Shown piece by piece: positions 1 to 10,522 of a DNA stretch of 64,000 bases (position 1 is the stretch's first letter; each line of letters opens with the position of its first letter). The DNA comes from Armillaria gallica (lineage: Eukaryota; Basidiomycota; Agaricomycetes; Agaricales; Physalacriaceae). The DNA lies in assembly GCA_037576215.1 (NCBI GenBank), contig JBANDB010000006.1:2108001-2172000 (forward strand), given 5' to 3'. Made by a program: the position numbers and the translations under genes. The notes under the pieces are model-generated. The model had not been told where the DNA came from, did no database searches, and saw only the letters and a program-made list of their open reading frames with translations.

Positions 1-1307
1 GAGTCGCTTTACGAAAGACAGATTGAATGGACTGAAATTAGTAGGGACGCCAAAAGTACGTACTTGGTCTCGGCGTGAACGGTCCTGGAAAGCTTTTCCG
101 TACGGTAGGTCTCATAGAGGACGTCATGAGTCAAAGACTTGAGGTCCGCAAGGTGAGAGCTAAAATGACGTCCATCAGGCTGGCACAAATTTACTGGGCG
201 TTTCAGGACGTACTTCAAAAGAGCACTCCTCAACCTGCTGAAGTCGGAATGCCTCGGGTTATCAACTTCGGCAATTCCCCAAGGATAGATGCGGGCGCGA
301 ACAGGTTGGCCGTCGATCTCAATCTCCTCTTCCGAACCGATGACAGCAAAAGGTAGAAGGGCCTAGTGGTATCACGTAAGAATCGCCGCGATGAAATGAA
401 TGTCAAAACACTGACGCGCAGTTCGCTGTTGTCCTGAATGGTATCCTCGTCATCTTCTTCGATATCGAAAGGGAAGTTGTAAACAGGGATATCATAGTGT
501 TCGATGTCCTCCATGATCTGAGAAGTCAATTTAGTGCCGTTCTAAAATCTCGAAGCATATTTTTTACCCGCTTCTTGAAACCTCGGAGTTCAGACGGGGT
601 CAAGGAATCCGCCTTACCCACAACAGGGATGACATTCGCACGTGGAGAGAGGCGACGCATCAGCTCGATATCCATTTCTCGCAGACTGAAAAAGGTTAGG
701 GCCCCGTTCAGCAAATGATCCCGCAACATACGCGTGTCCAGTGGGAGGGATAAAGTACAATAAGGCATGAACCCTGTTGTCCCTGAAGCGAGGGTTACGT
801 TTAATACGGGACTCTTCGGCCAAAATATCATCGTATTGGCGTTCGAGGTATCCAACGATCTCTTGGAACCTGGATGGAAGGTAAGAGGGGGAAATGGAAT
901 TGCTCGGAAAGCTTACGCAAACTCATTGTCGATGTTGTCGCCAAATCCAGGAGTGTCGACGATAGTAAGAGCGATGCGAACACCGTCCTCTTCGAGTTCT
1001 AGAGAACAGAGATGGATACGTGGGTATGCCAGGAACAGCGCATACACTAACCAACGTTGACGGGCTTAATTCGAATGCCCTCTTCAACATGAGCAGTCTC
1101 CGGGTTGTCGGAGACCTTGTGGGCCAAAACTTCGGACTCGCAGAGGGTATTCACGAACGTGGTACGTCCAGTGCCGGAGGCACCTAGCGGGAAAACGTAG
1201 GTCGCAACGAAACGAAAACAGCGACAAGCAAGCTCACCGACGACCATAAGGGTGAACTGGACACCCTTTTTGACTTTGTTTCCCCGGCGTCTTCCCGCAA
1301 ACGACAT
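1..1307 (-). CDS. CDC11: Septin, CDC11 type (3' end missing)
   Basis: Septin GTPase subunit that assembles into hetero-oligomeric filaments at the bud neck, septum or hyphal cortex. The first exon encodes a basic N-terminus. A GASGTGRTT P-loop follows, with Arg before Thr as in Cdc11 rather than the GKST of other septins. Then come DTPGFGDN (G3), the septin-specific AEESRIKRNP stretch, GKAD (G4), and the septin unique element around LPFAVIGSEEE and YPWG. Exons read from the sequence: 1238-1307, 1052-1183, 917-998, 732-869, 568-685, 416-517, 214-362, 64-159 and 31 down to the left edge. All donors are GT. The C-terminal coiled coil lies outside the window. The start lies 140 bp from the divergent MSH1 start, so the two share a promoter. 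CDC11 is favoured over CDC3/10/12 because of the GRTT P-loop. Confidence 0.93.
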
Positions 1308-1446
1308 TTAGAAAAAGAGAGTAGTGGAAGGGTGACTGACGGCACAGAAAGTTGTGAGCCTAGTTGGCGGAGTTTAAATCTTGTGGCGTGACCTTGGACT
1401 GGCTCTTCATTCTAACTCCACTGATTTTACTTTTTGCCTCCATTGA

Positions 1447-4400
1447 GTGGCGCGACCGTCCGTGACTGTCTTGCCGTGGATGGTACTTCTTCCGACAGCC
1501 GTTCGCTGTTTACACCGCGTTCCGCTCTATGCAAGTCGTATTTCTGTCCACGCATTACGCGCCTTCGCCTCACGGGCTCAAGACCAAGTCGCGTCCGAAG
1601 AGCCTACGACATTAAAAACGAAAAAGAAATATTCGGACTTACCATTGGCACGAGTTCTGCCAGATGGATCCGTTGCACCTCCATTGCCAGAATGGACAAG
1701 CGACCAAGTCAAACCAAGTGGGCTCGTCATCTACCACCTTATAACGACTGACCACGTATTTCAGTGCGGAAAGCTCGCAGTCATGCCTTGAAATCTCTTA
1801 AAGTAATCAACTCTGACGATTTGGTTGACACCGAACCGACAAAGCGTACCAAACGAAAGTCTAGCACTGTCGATTCCGAAGATTCTGAACTGATTGGTAG
1901 GGTGTTGACTCGCAATATAGCTTTTCATTCGCTTAGATGGCTTAGTTGTAGCTCCTCGTAAGCGACGCTCTAAAACGACTGAAGCAGAGGAATCAATCAA
2001 AGGTATTCAAAAATATCACTCCGGTGATAGATTCTGAAATGATAACCATTAGGCGACACCAGTCTCGTAGACGTGTACGGGCAGCTGCTGTTGATGACTC
2101 CGAAGAATCCAAGCCTCGTAAACGCGTGAAAAAGGCAACTGCCCAACAAAATGAGGATGAGGACGCGCCACCCAAACGTACCAGAAAAAAAACTTTGGTT
2201 ACCGATGAGGAGGTTCCCAAACCCCGTAGACGATCCAAGAAATTAGATGCGGTTGACGAAATGGATGAAACAGCCAAATCTCGTAAACGTGCTAAGAAGC
2301 TACCAGAGGAAACTGGAGCCGAGAGCACGCCTCGTCGGAGGCGCTCCAGGAAAGCAGTTGCAGGCGAAGATGACGAAAATGACGAAAACCGACCTCGTAA
2401 ACGGACGAAAAAAGTAGCTGGAGCCGAAAGTGACAAAGCAATTGGTCAGTTTTCTTCTCAGTTGCCCCGGATTACATTGTGATGAGGCCATGACAGCCTC
2501 CGCCGCGCAACCTAAAGCCCTCTTTGAGGAAATACAGGAAAATCTGTCCAAGTTTCCTCATTGTGTTCTCTTGACACGTGTAGGCCAGTTTTACGAAGTA
2601 AGTTGATATTTTGTGGTTGCCGTGCAAGATCTTACATGAAACGTCAGTCTTACTTCGATCAAGCAATCGAAGTTTCGCGTCTACTGAATATCAAATTGAC
2701 GACACGCAAATGGAATAAACAATTCATTCCAATGTGTGGATTCCCTCTCGTCCATATTGACAAGCAGCTCAAAGTCTTAGTGCAACAAAATCAGCGATTC
2801 GTGGCAATGTGCGAGGAATTTCCTCGTTACCGTAGTTCTGGGGAAAAGGACTTCGATCGCCGGGTAGTACGCGTTATAACACCCGGTACTCTCATCGACG
2901 AGTCATTCCTGAACCAATATGAAAACAACTATCTCCTTGCTATAAACGCTCCTATCAATGTACCATTGGATGATAGCGTTGAACTGCAACAATATCCTAT
3001 TGGCCTTGCATGGATCGACGTCTCCACTGGGGAATTCTTCTCCAAGTATTCAGACAAGCGAGAGTCTGCGCGATGACATAGCGCGTATTGGCCCCCGCGA
3101 GGTCGTTCTCCATAAAGACTTTGACGGTCGGCCCACTCACCCTATATTCGTGGCTCTGGGGGAAGAAAGAAACCTCATTTCTTATGCCGCGCCTTCCGAC
3201 AAGTTTCACACGCTTGAGTCCAGTCGCCTCAGCACAAGATGCCTCCGGCACAGATGAAAAATTCGTTGCTAATGACACGACAGACGTGATAGACGTTACC
3301 GATGAGGTTTTGGAACCAGGAGCTTCCCGAAGGTCCGCGGTTTATACCGCTGAGGAGGGATCAGCTATCACTTTGCTGACGGCATACCTCGAAGCAAACT
3401 TGCTAGAGCATATGCCAGCCCTGTCATACCCTGACCAGGATAACGGAGGTAATCGCATGTATATGGATTCTCATACGATCAAGGCTTTGGAGATTCGCGA
3501 AAACATCACGGAAGGAGGCACGACCGGAAGCCTGCTAAGTGTCATTAAACGGACAGTTAGTTCCAGCGGTACGCGACTGCTTGCACGATGGCTATGTACG
3601 TCCGCTTTCTTCGCTGATAGTTACAGGGACTGATCTATGTCCCAGGCTCGCCGAGTACCTCGATCCCTGAAATTGAAGCTCGCCAATCGCTTGTCGAATT
3701 TTTCTGCTCAAGATCTTACTTTCGTGAAGACCTTGTGGGAGCTCTGGCAAAGCTCGAAGATACAAGTCGAATTGTGCAAAAGTTTATTCTTGGTCGAGGC
3801 GATACCTCTGACTTGCTTGCCGTACACACCACGATAAAGACTTGGTCCCATCTGAAGCTCCGAATTGAACGTGAAAGGCTCCTGGAAGCTCAGGAACGAG
3901 GAGAGAACTTTAGTCCTGATGAATGGTCAAGCTTGGACTCGCTGATGGCCCGCTTTTCTGACCTCGACGAGCTAGGCCGAAGGATTGGATCGGCAGTGGA
4001 AAGAACTGATGTTGATACCGATGATGCTGATGAGCCCGACGAATCCGTGTCAGAAGACGAAGTAGAGGATGCTGAGCCCGCTTTCTTCAAATGGAGATAT
4101 GGACCTAGTAAATGGGTCATCAAACCAGAGTGATTAAAATCCCTTTCTTTCCGCATTTACTCATCGCCCATGTAGATTCTCCGAAACGCTCCAAATGCTC
4201 CACATCAATCTACGCCGGCTGCTTCGGGAAAAGGAGGACCTTGAAGCCAGACTGCAAATGAATTATGGTGCGCGATGAGTTGTTTTCACTTGTCGTAACT
4301 GACCGCCTGCTGTAGATGCTCCCTCATTGGGGCTGCGTTCTTCTCCCGGTTTTGGCATGCACGTTCATCTAGCTAGAGCCAAAAGAGATCACCGTCGTAT

Positions 4401-5680
4401 CAACGAAGATCCCAATTTCGTCGCAATCAATACAACAACCACGACAAGAAGTTATGTCTATCAAGTAGGTATAATACTTTGACCAGGTCTTGTCATTCTG
4501 ACATGTTAATGTAGGAATGGTCTCTTCTTGGGTCCCAGATCTTCGAAACTTCTATGGCCCTTCTTGCCGCAGAAAAGGAAGCCTTTGAAACACTGCGAAG
4601 CGAAGTATGTTTTTGCATTCTGTTGGTTGAACCTCCGTTAAGCTGTCATATAGGTTAATGGACATGCTGCATCACTGAGACGCAATGCGCGTATTATGGA
4701 TGAACTCGACGTCACATTAGCCTTCGCCAACCTTGCTATGGAGATGAAGTTTGTCAAGCCTACGTTCAGTGAAGAGTCAGTTGTTCTGCAGGCATTGATC
4801 CTAGTCAGCTGAAGATACCCTCTAGGACTATATACAATGTTACTCATGGACGCCACCCTACAGTTGAACTTGGTTTGCTCACTAGCGGAAAAGTCTTCAC
4901 TCCCAATTCCTTGGAAATGAACCCAGCAACTCGTCTTCACATCATAACGGGACCAAACATGGCTGGAAAATCTACGCTACTTCGGCAAACAGCGCTTATA
5001 GCGGTGCTTGCCCAGACTGGGTCCTTTGTCCCCGCTGATTCGGCAAACCTGGGCATCGTAGACAAGCTATTCTCGCGTGTAGGCGCTAAGGATGATCTAT
5101 TCCACAACCGAAGCACTTTCATGGTGGAAATGCTAGAGACGGCAGAGATCCTTCGGCGGGCCACGCCTAAGAGCCTTGTGGGTGACCATTTACGCAGTAT
5201 ATGTCTTGACTGATGTTTGCCTCTTATCTGTAGGTTATTATGGATGAAGTTGGCCGCGGAACAACAGTCAATGACGGTCTCGCGATAGCATATGCGACTG
5301 TACATCATCTTGTTACTCAGAACCGATGTCGAGCTCTTTTTGCGACCCATTTTCATGAATTATCTGATATGCTCGGGTATTCAGAGCAGACATCGCTATC
5401 TAGCACATTTGAATCCGTGTCTTTTCTATGCACAGATGTAGATGAAACAGAAGTATGTGTTTTCTCAACTTTTATGCCATATCTTCTAAGCAAACTCTAG
5501 GCTGGACGGTTTACCTATTCTTATCGTGTCAGACCTGGTGTCAATCGCGATAGCCATGGTCTCAAAGTAGCTCTCCTGGCAGGTATGCCTCAACAGGCGT
5601 TGATTGTCGCCGGGAATGCGCTAGAAATACTCAAAAGTAGGAGGGGCGAAGACTTGAGCCCTTCGCAGTTCCAGACCTAG
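1447..5680 (+). CDS. MSH1: Mitochondrial DNA mismatch repair protein MSH1 (MutS homologue)
   Basis: MutS-family ATPase that recognises mismatches in mitochondrial DNA. The N-terminus is arginine-rich and presequence-like ([13 protein letters not shown]), starting at 1447 or at the in-frame ATG at 1480. It is followed by about nine charged repeats (1800-2430), then the MutS mismatch-binding domain ([21 protein letters not shown]), core and clamp, and the ATPase: Walker [10 protein letters not shown] (~4960) and Walker B DEVGRGT (~5245). Introns of 45-56 nt were read at 1718-1764, 2598-2647, 3596-3645, 4130-4175, 4268-4315, 4465-4514, 4605-4653, 4776-4825, 5178-5233 and 5453-5500. The frame shifts by +1 near 2003-2030, 3045-3055 and 3165-3235, where no normal intron fits. 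These are either base-call errors or real lesions. The ATPase half is intact. It converges on the aconitase gene 76 bp downstream. Confidence 0.88.
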
Positions 5681-5756
5681 ATTACGGCGGTATTTTCAGT
5701 TGCATATTTTGATATTGTATCATTATTATTTCTGTAATTATAATACTTTTCCTGCG

Positions 5757-8700
5757 TTAGACCGTCACAGAACGGATATGATTCAGCGCAGACCCGGCTC
5801 GCAGCCATTTGAGTTGATCCACCGACATGGTGTGTCTAGTCAATACCGTGAAAGGTTCACCATTCCGTGGGGTGACCTTGATTTCTATGGTGTTCCTGGT
5901 CCCTCCTTGCAGAAGATCCGATAGGCCAACGGTCTCGACAATATCACCAGACCCGATACGGGAGTAGTCCGCCTTGTCGGCGAACCACAGAGGCAAGACA
6001 CCTTGTTTCTGCGTAAAATTAGAATCAGTCATCCCGTATCCGAAGCTGAAGGCTAGGATTTTACCTTCAAATTTGTTTCATGGATACGGGCGAACGACCT
6101 CGCGATGATCATTGCACATCCTAGAAAGCGTGTCACCAGCAATCAATAGTGACGCTAGAATTACTGACCATAGAAACGTGGCTGTAGAGCAGCATGCTCC
6201 CGAGCGCTACCTTCTCCATAGTTGTCATCTACAACCAGTGCCCACGGTTGGTCCCTGGCTTTGAGCCGCTTAGCAACACCAGGAATGGTGTCGGTAGGTG
6301 GTTCGGTAGGCGCGTGGTCATGATCAAACGCCACGTTTACATCTCCGCCCTCATCATTGACAGCCTTGGGAAATAAGCAGAAAGATCAGAGGATTGTCAA
6401 TCGAAGGGTAGAGGTCCGCATACAGTTATGACTGTGAAAGGGAAACAAGAAGTTAGCGGTGCACCAAACAACTTATAACGACTTACGAAGATTTTCCGAT
6501 ATATTAGTCAGATGTCCTTTGTATTTCAACCAAGGTCCCTTGAAAATATAATTTAGGCGCTTGAACTTCAAAACCGACGAGGAAAGACATACAGCAGCCG
6601 AAATGTGATCAGTTGTACATTTTCCTCGAACTCTCATCAGGATCTTCAGTGGCGGGAGCTCTAGATCCCGCGGGTTCGACGTCTCTTCTGGGAAATAGCT
6701 CGTGAAAGGTTCAAGTAGCTCCAAACGCTGCGAATCCTTGCTGATCACCACTTGTGTTTCAGGGCGCGGTTCAGGAATGGGCGCAGGGTAGAAGCTAAGG
6801 TCACCCGGGGTGAATCCGTTAGCAGGCAGATCTTGACCGACGGGAGGCTCGAATTTGAATGATTCGCCTGATGGCAGAGGCAAAGAATCTGTCAATGGGT
6901 TGAACGATAACTTTCCAGAAAATGCCATAGCAGTCACGATGGTTGGTGAGGCGAGGAAGTTCATGGTCAGTCGGTTACCATCGTTGCGTGACTTGAAATT
7001 CCTGTTGAAGCTTGTCAAAATCGCTGCCAGGGAATAAAATGCATCAGAAGCTGGTATTCATAGCGCAAGACTGCAACTTGCCGTTCTCTTCGTCCTTTTT
7101 GTCGTCTCGCGCCCATTGGCCAATGCAAGGTCCACATGCGTTTGCTAGGACGACAGCACCAACGTCTTGTAGAGTAGAAGTCACCTCGTCACGTTCAATG
7201 GTTGCGCGGATTTGCTCCGATCCTGGTGTGCAGAGGAAAGGAACCTGAATGTCGTCGCCGTTATGTATGTCCGTAATAATGACTTCATGTTCTTACCTTA
7301 GTCGTTAGGCCTGCTTTCTTGGCTTGCCGAGCAAGATCCGCGACGCTCGTCTAGAAATCTGAGATAACGGTACAAGCCAACAGAGTCGACGACATACGTA
7401 CCATATCCTCGTACGAGCTGTTCGTACATGAGCCAATAAGGCCTGCCGAGAGTTCATCTTTCCATCCCTGCTCTTTCACGAAAGCCCCAAATTTCGATAT
7501 GGGTGTAGCAAGATCAGGTGTGAAAGGTCCATTGATAGTAGGTTCTAAATCCGACAAATTCTAAGAAAGATTTCTTTGAATTAGGACGTGGCGAACAAAG
7601 AAAGAGAGACATACAACTGAGATAACCTCGTCATACTCAGCTCCCTCATCAGCGCACAGATATTGCGTAGCCACTTCGTCGGCAGCTTTGGCGACAGGCG
7701 AACGACCAGTTGCATTGAGATAGGCGCGCATATTTGGTGTATACGGGAAAGTGGACGTTGTGGCACCCACTTCAGCCCCCATATTCGCAATGGTAGCCAA
7801 ACCTGACGACGCATGAAAAAAGAAATATCAAACGGTGTCAGACGGCTGTACTTACCAGTACACGACTGACTGAAGACCCCAGGACCGAAGTATTCCAATA
7901 TCCTTCCGGTGCCTCCCTAGAGCTCATATTAAGGTCTTGTAAGAAACAGATTTACTATCCACGTACACGAACGGAAAGTTTCCCAGCAATGTGAAGAATC
8001 AAGTCTTTGGGGGTAGTCCAACCGTTAAGCTTTCCGGTTAGATGTACACCTGAGAAGAATGATAAACAGCACAAGACTTGGGAGAGAAAAGCTAACCCAC
8101 TATCTGGGGTGCCTTGAGCTCCCATGGCGTACCCGTCATCGCATCAACCGCATCAGCACCACCGACACCAATAGCTAATAGCCCCAGACCACCGGCATTA
8201 GGTGTGTGCGAGTCTAGTGGAGTTGTAAATCAGATACAGTCGCATATCACGTCAAGTTATATAACCTGTTCCCAACCTATACATCAAGATTGAGCAAAAC
8301 GACGCGCTTAGGGAAAGAAATAAAACCCACATAAGCATCCCTGGTGCGGCATAGTTCTCCAAAACAATCTGATGAATGATCCCAGAACCCGGTTTCCAAA
8401 ATTCGATACCGTACTTCCGAGCGGCGCTTTCCAAGAAGTCGAATACTTCTTTGTTCGACTCTACAGAGCGCTGTGACAAGCATTGTGAGTTGCGATCGAC
8501 GGTCATGCATGTATATCTTGCCTCTAAATCAAACTTGGCACCCTGCGACGCCTGAATGAGATGATCGCAGTGTATACTAGTAGGCACGGCGGTCCGAGAG
8601 AGTCCGGCACTCATAAACTGAAGTCTTCAACCCAGGATATGAGCATTTATTGAAGCGAAGTGTACAAAAATCTCACAAGGCCATTCTAATGAGCAGATGA

Positions 8701-9012
8701 GTCAGGTAGAGCCCAGAACACAAAAATAATTTAGACATACTGTGCTGAAGCGTCCTGCATCGCGACCCTCTGGGGATTGAGTTGCAGATAAGTTTCGCCT
8801 CTAGTCAACCCATTCTGGAACGCATTCTGAGGGTTACTGAGATGGCTGTAAAGGATCTTTTCTGCGAGCGTTAGTGGACGCTTGAGAGCATTTCGCGCGT
8901 GTTCGAGCTTTTGAAGCAGTACTGGATATGGAGGCGTGATTGAAGCGCAGTCCTTTTCTGCTATCGTAGCATGTGTTGCAAACAATCTGCGAACTGCAGC
9001 GCCCCGAAGCAT
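5757..9012 (-). CDS. ACO2: Aconitase family protein, ACO2-like (mitochondrial)
   Basis: 4Fe-4S hydro-lyase. In yeast, Aco2 dehydrates homocitrate in lysine biosynthesis, whereas Aco1 serves the TCA cycle. The N-terminus [16 protein letters not shown] is a typical presequence. [10 protein letters not shown] (rather than the Aco1-type RVACQDATAQ), GATTSTFPY and [14 protein letters not shown] segments favour the Aco2 branch. Three Fe-S cysteines are visible in SQSCTG (~7865), GSCTNSS (~7425) and CGPCIGQW (~7120). The swivel domain is at the C-terminus ([18 protein letters not shown], ~6000). The gene has about ten exons split by short introns; the stop is at 5757-5759. A CCAAT box lies at -45. 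The promoter and first ~16 codons are duplicated at 10329-10498. The Aco2 rather than Aco1 assignment rests on remembered family motifs. Confidence 0.9.
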
Positions 9013-9119
9013 GGTTCGCGGATCGCCGCAACAAGAAACGGTCGAAAATTAGGGAACCAATCACGAAAGGGAAAATAGAGATGGCTTTCAGATCAAACAT
9101 GTGACGGGACATGCATAAT
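8961..9119. repeat. Duplicated ACO2 5' segment, copy A (in the gene)
   Basis: This segment holds the first ~16 codons of the aconitase gene (presequence) and about 105 bp of its promoter. It matches 10329-10498 in the same orientation with a few substitutions and small indels. Shared landmarks in order are tgtgttgcaaacaatct, agcgccccgaagcatggttc, acaagaaacggtcgaaaatt, cacgaaagggaaaatagaga and cagatcaaacatgtg. Copy A keeps a CCAAT element that copy B lacks. Similarity stops at gcataa, next to a 24-bp AT-rich palindrome (9115-9138). Confidence 0.9.
9057..9061 (+). promoter_or_regulatory. CCAAT box in the ACO2 promoter
   Basis: A CCAAT pentamer 45 bp upstream of the aconitase ATG, on the strand opposite the gene. 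CCAAT boxes are bound by the HAP complex, which controls respiratory and iron-dependent genes in fungi, so an aconitase promoter is a sensible place for one. The duplicated promoter copy at 10329-10498 has lost exactly this element. The function is inferred from the motif and its position. Confidence 0.45.
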
Positions 9120-9244
9120 ATTATTTAAATAATATTATTATTTAGGTTCTATCAAGTCTCCAATTGGTCTCCGACTGAGTCTCAGCAGCCGTTCCCTACT
9201 ATCCATACGCACCCCTGGTGTTGCTTAGCTTCTCTCAGAAAACT

Positions 9245-10272
9245 ATGAATGACTCTGACACCCAGCTGCCCTTTGAGCTTGTCGAGATTATCATCTTCGA
9301 GTTTTGGCACTCTGAACATGTAACTGATGACCGTATCGCCTTTATGACTGCATGTCCACTCATCAACAGCCTCTGGAGGGACATCTACACCAATATCACA
9401 TCCCGGGACATCTACGTTCCAACCGTCCCATATCTATTCTACCTCTGCTCTATCATCCATTCTCAAAAATCATCAATCTACCGCCCTTTTCTTTCGAAAT
9501 CCACCCGTTCCATCACCTGTCATGTCAATCTCTTCAAATCAAACAGTGACTCCGCCATGTTCCCATACTTAGTCTTCTGCCACCTACCCAATTTTGCCGG
9601 CTTTCGCAAATGCTTTCCCGACATACAGTACATCCACCTTGAAACCAAGCTCGTTCCTGAACCGTACGTGGGCCACGGAAGCTGTCCCACCGACTCATCC
9701 GAACTCGAGTTTCCATAAGACTTGATCAAGCGACAACACAAATTGGTGACCTACCCATAGATTGGTGTATCACCATTGATGATCCTCCGGATATCGATGA
9801 AGTCCATCCCAGTGTATTCGAGATGTCATGGATGATCTTCCTTTGCGAAGTGATTTGTGATATGACTCAGTACAGCTGGATGTTATGGGGCATGTTTGAT
9901 ACGTCAACCCATTTCTCCGCGGTGAAAAGCTCGACGTGCTCTGGCAGTGCCCGTAGTTTTCATGGTCGCGCCTACTGGGAAGAACAAAGCAAAGACTTGT
10001 GGGGTATCAACCATCGTTTCCGGAAGGCGGGTAGAACTTCCACCAGTGAGACTCGGACGCGTATTTCCTTTTTGCTTTTCCATGCTCAACTTCTTTTTGT
10101 GATCATCGATCAGGTTTCAAGACGTTTTTTTCTGGTCTGTGCGACGAGTTGCGCAGGGATGATTGTCGGGAGGTTACAAAACTTTTCTTGTGGAAACGCA
10201 CCTTTGGTGTGGACCTAGTGCTGGATGATCCGCCCTTTTTTACCACGAAACACGGTTCCGTAGTCTTGCTAT
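9245..10272 (+). pseudogene. F-box-like protein gene, frameshifted remnant
   Basis: The first 157 codons from ATG 9245 form an intact F-box-like N-terminus. LPFELVEIII is followed by a hydrophobic helix, a conserved SLWRDIY segment and a PYLFYL region. This layout is typical of the large F-box-like families of mushroom genomes, which are presumed ubiquitin-ligase substrate adaptors. A TAA at ~9717 ends this frame. The homologous reading continues in another frame (LPIDWCITIDDPPDID, ~9755-9800), then another (NPFLRGEKLDVLWQCP, ~9907) with further stops, and finishes with an intact tail (CDELRRDDCREVTKLFLW to 10272). At least three frame changes and internal stops mark it as decayed. It lies exactly between the two copies of the aconitase 5' end. 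Confidence 0.7.
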
Positions 10273-10328
10273 GACGGAGAATCATGTATGTGTATCCCTT
10301 TTAGCTGCACTCCATCTTTGTTGTGATG

Positions 10329-10498
10329 CTGTCGTGGCGTGTGTTGCAAACAATCTACGAGCTGCAGCGCCCCGAAGCATGGTTCGCGGCAACCCGCAAC
10401 AAGAAACGGTCGAAAATTGGGGGGCACGAAAGGGAAAATAGAGATGACTTCCAGATCAAACATGTGTACATAACGCGACACGCATAACAAATACAATA
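10329..10498. repeat. Duplicated ACO2 5' segment, copy B (orphan)
   Basis: Second copy of the aconitase promoter plus presequence, 1.3 kb upstream of the gene in the same orientation. On the minus strand it would encode [16 protein letters not shown], one change from the real gene, and then diverge at once into unrelated sequence with no aconitase exons. The CCAAT element is missing and there is a small insertion near the distal end. It behaves as a direct repeat bounding the F-box remnant. It could in principle still drive a transcript antisense to that remnant. Confidence 0.85.
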
Positions 10499-10522
10499 AA
10501 AAGAATTATAAACGTATACGCG

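Noticed and set aside
3044..3053. Eight-base GT...AG between the two MSH1 frames treated as an intron
   Set aside because: Far below any spliceable length; an indel is the simpler explanation.
9218..9244. Upstream GTG as start of the F-box-like gene
   Set aside because: Nuclear fungal genes start at ATG; the family motif begins right after ATG 9245.
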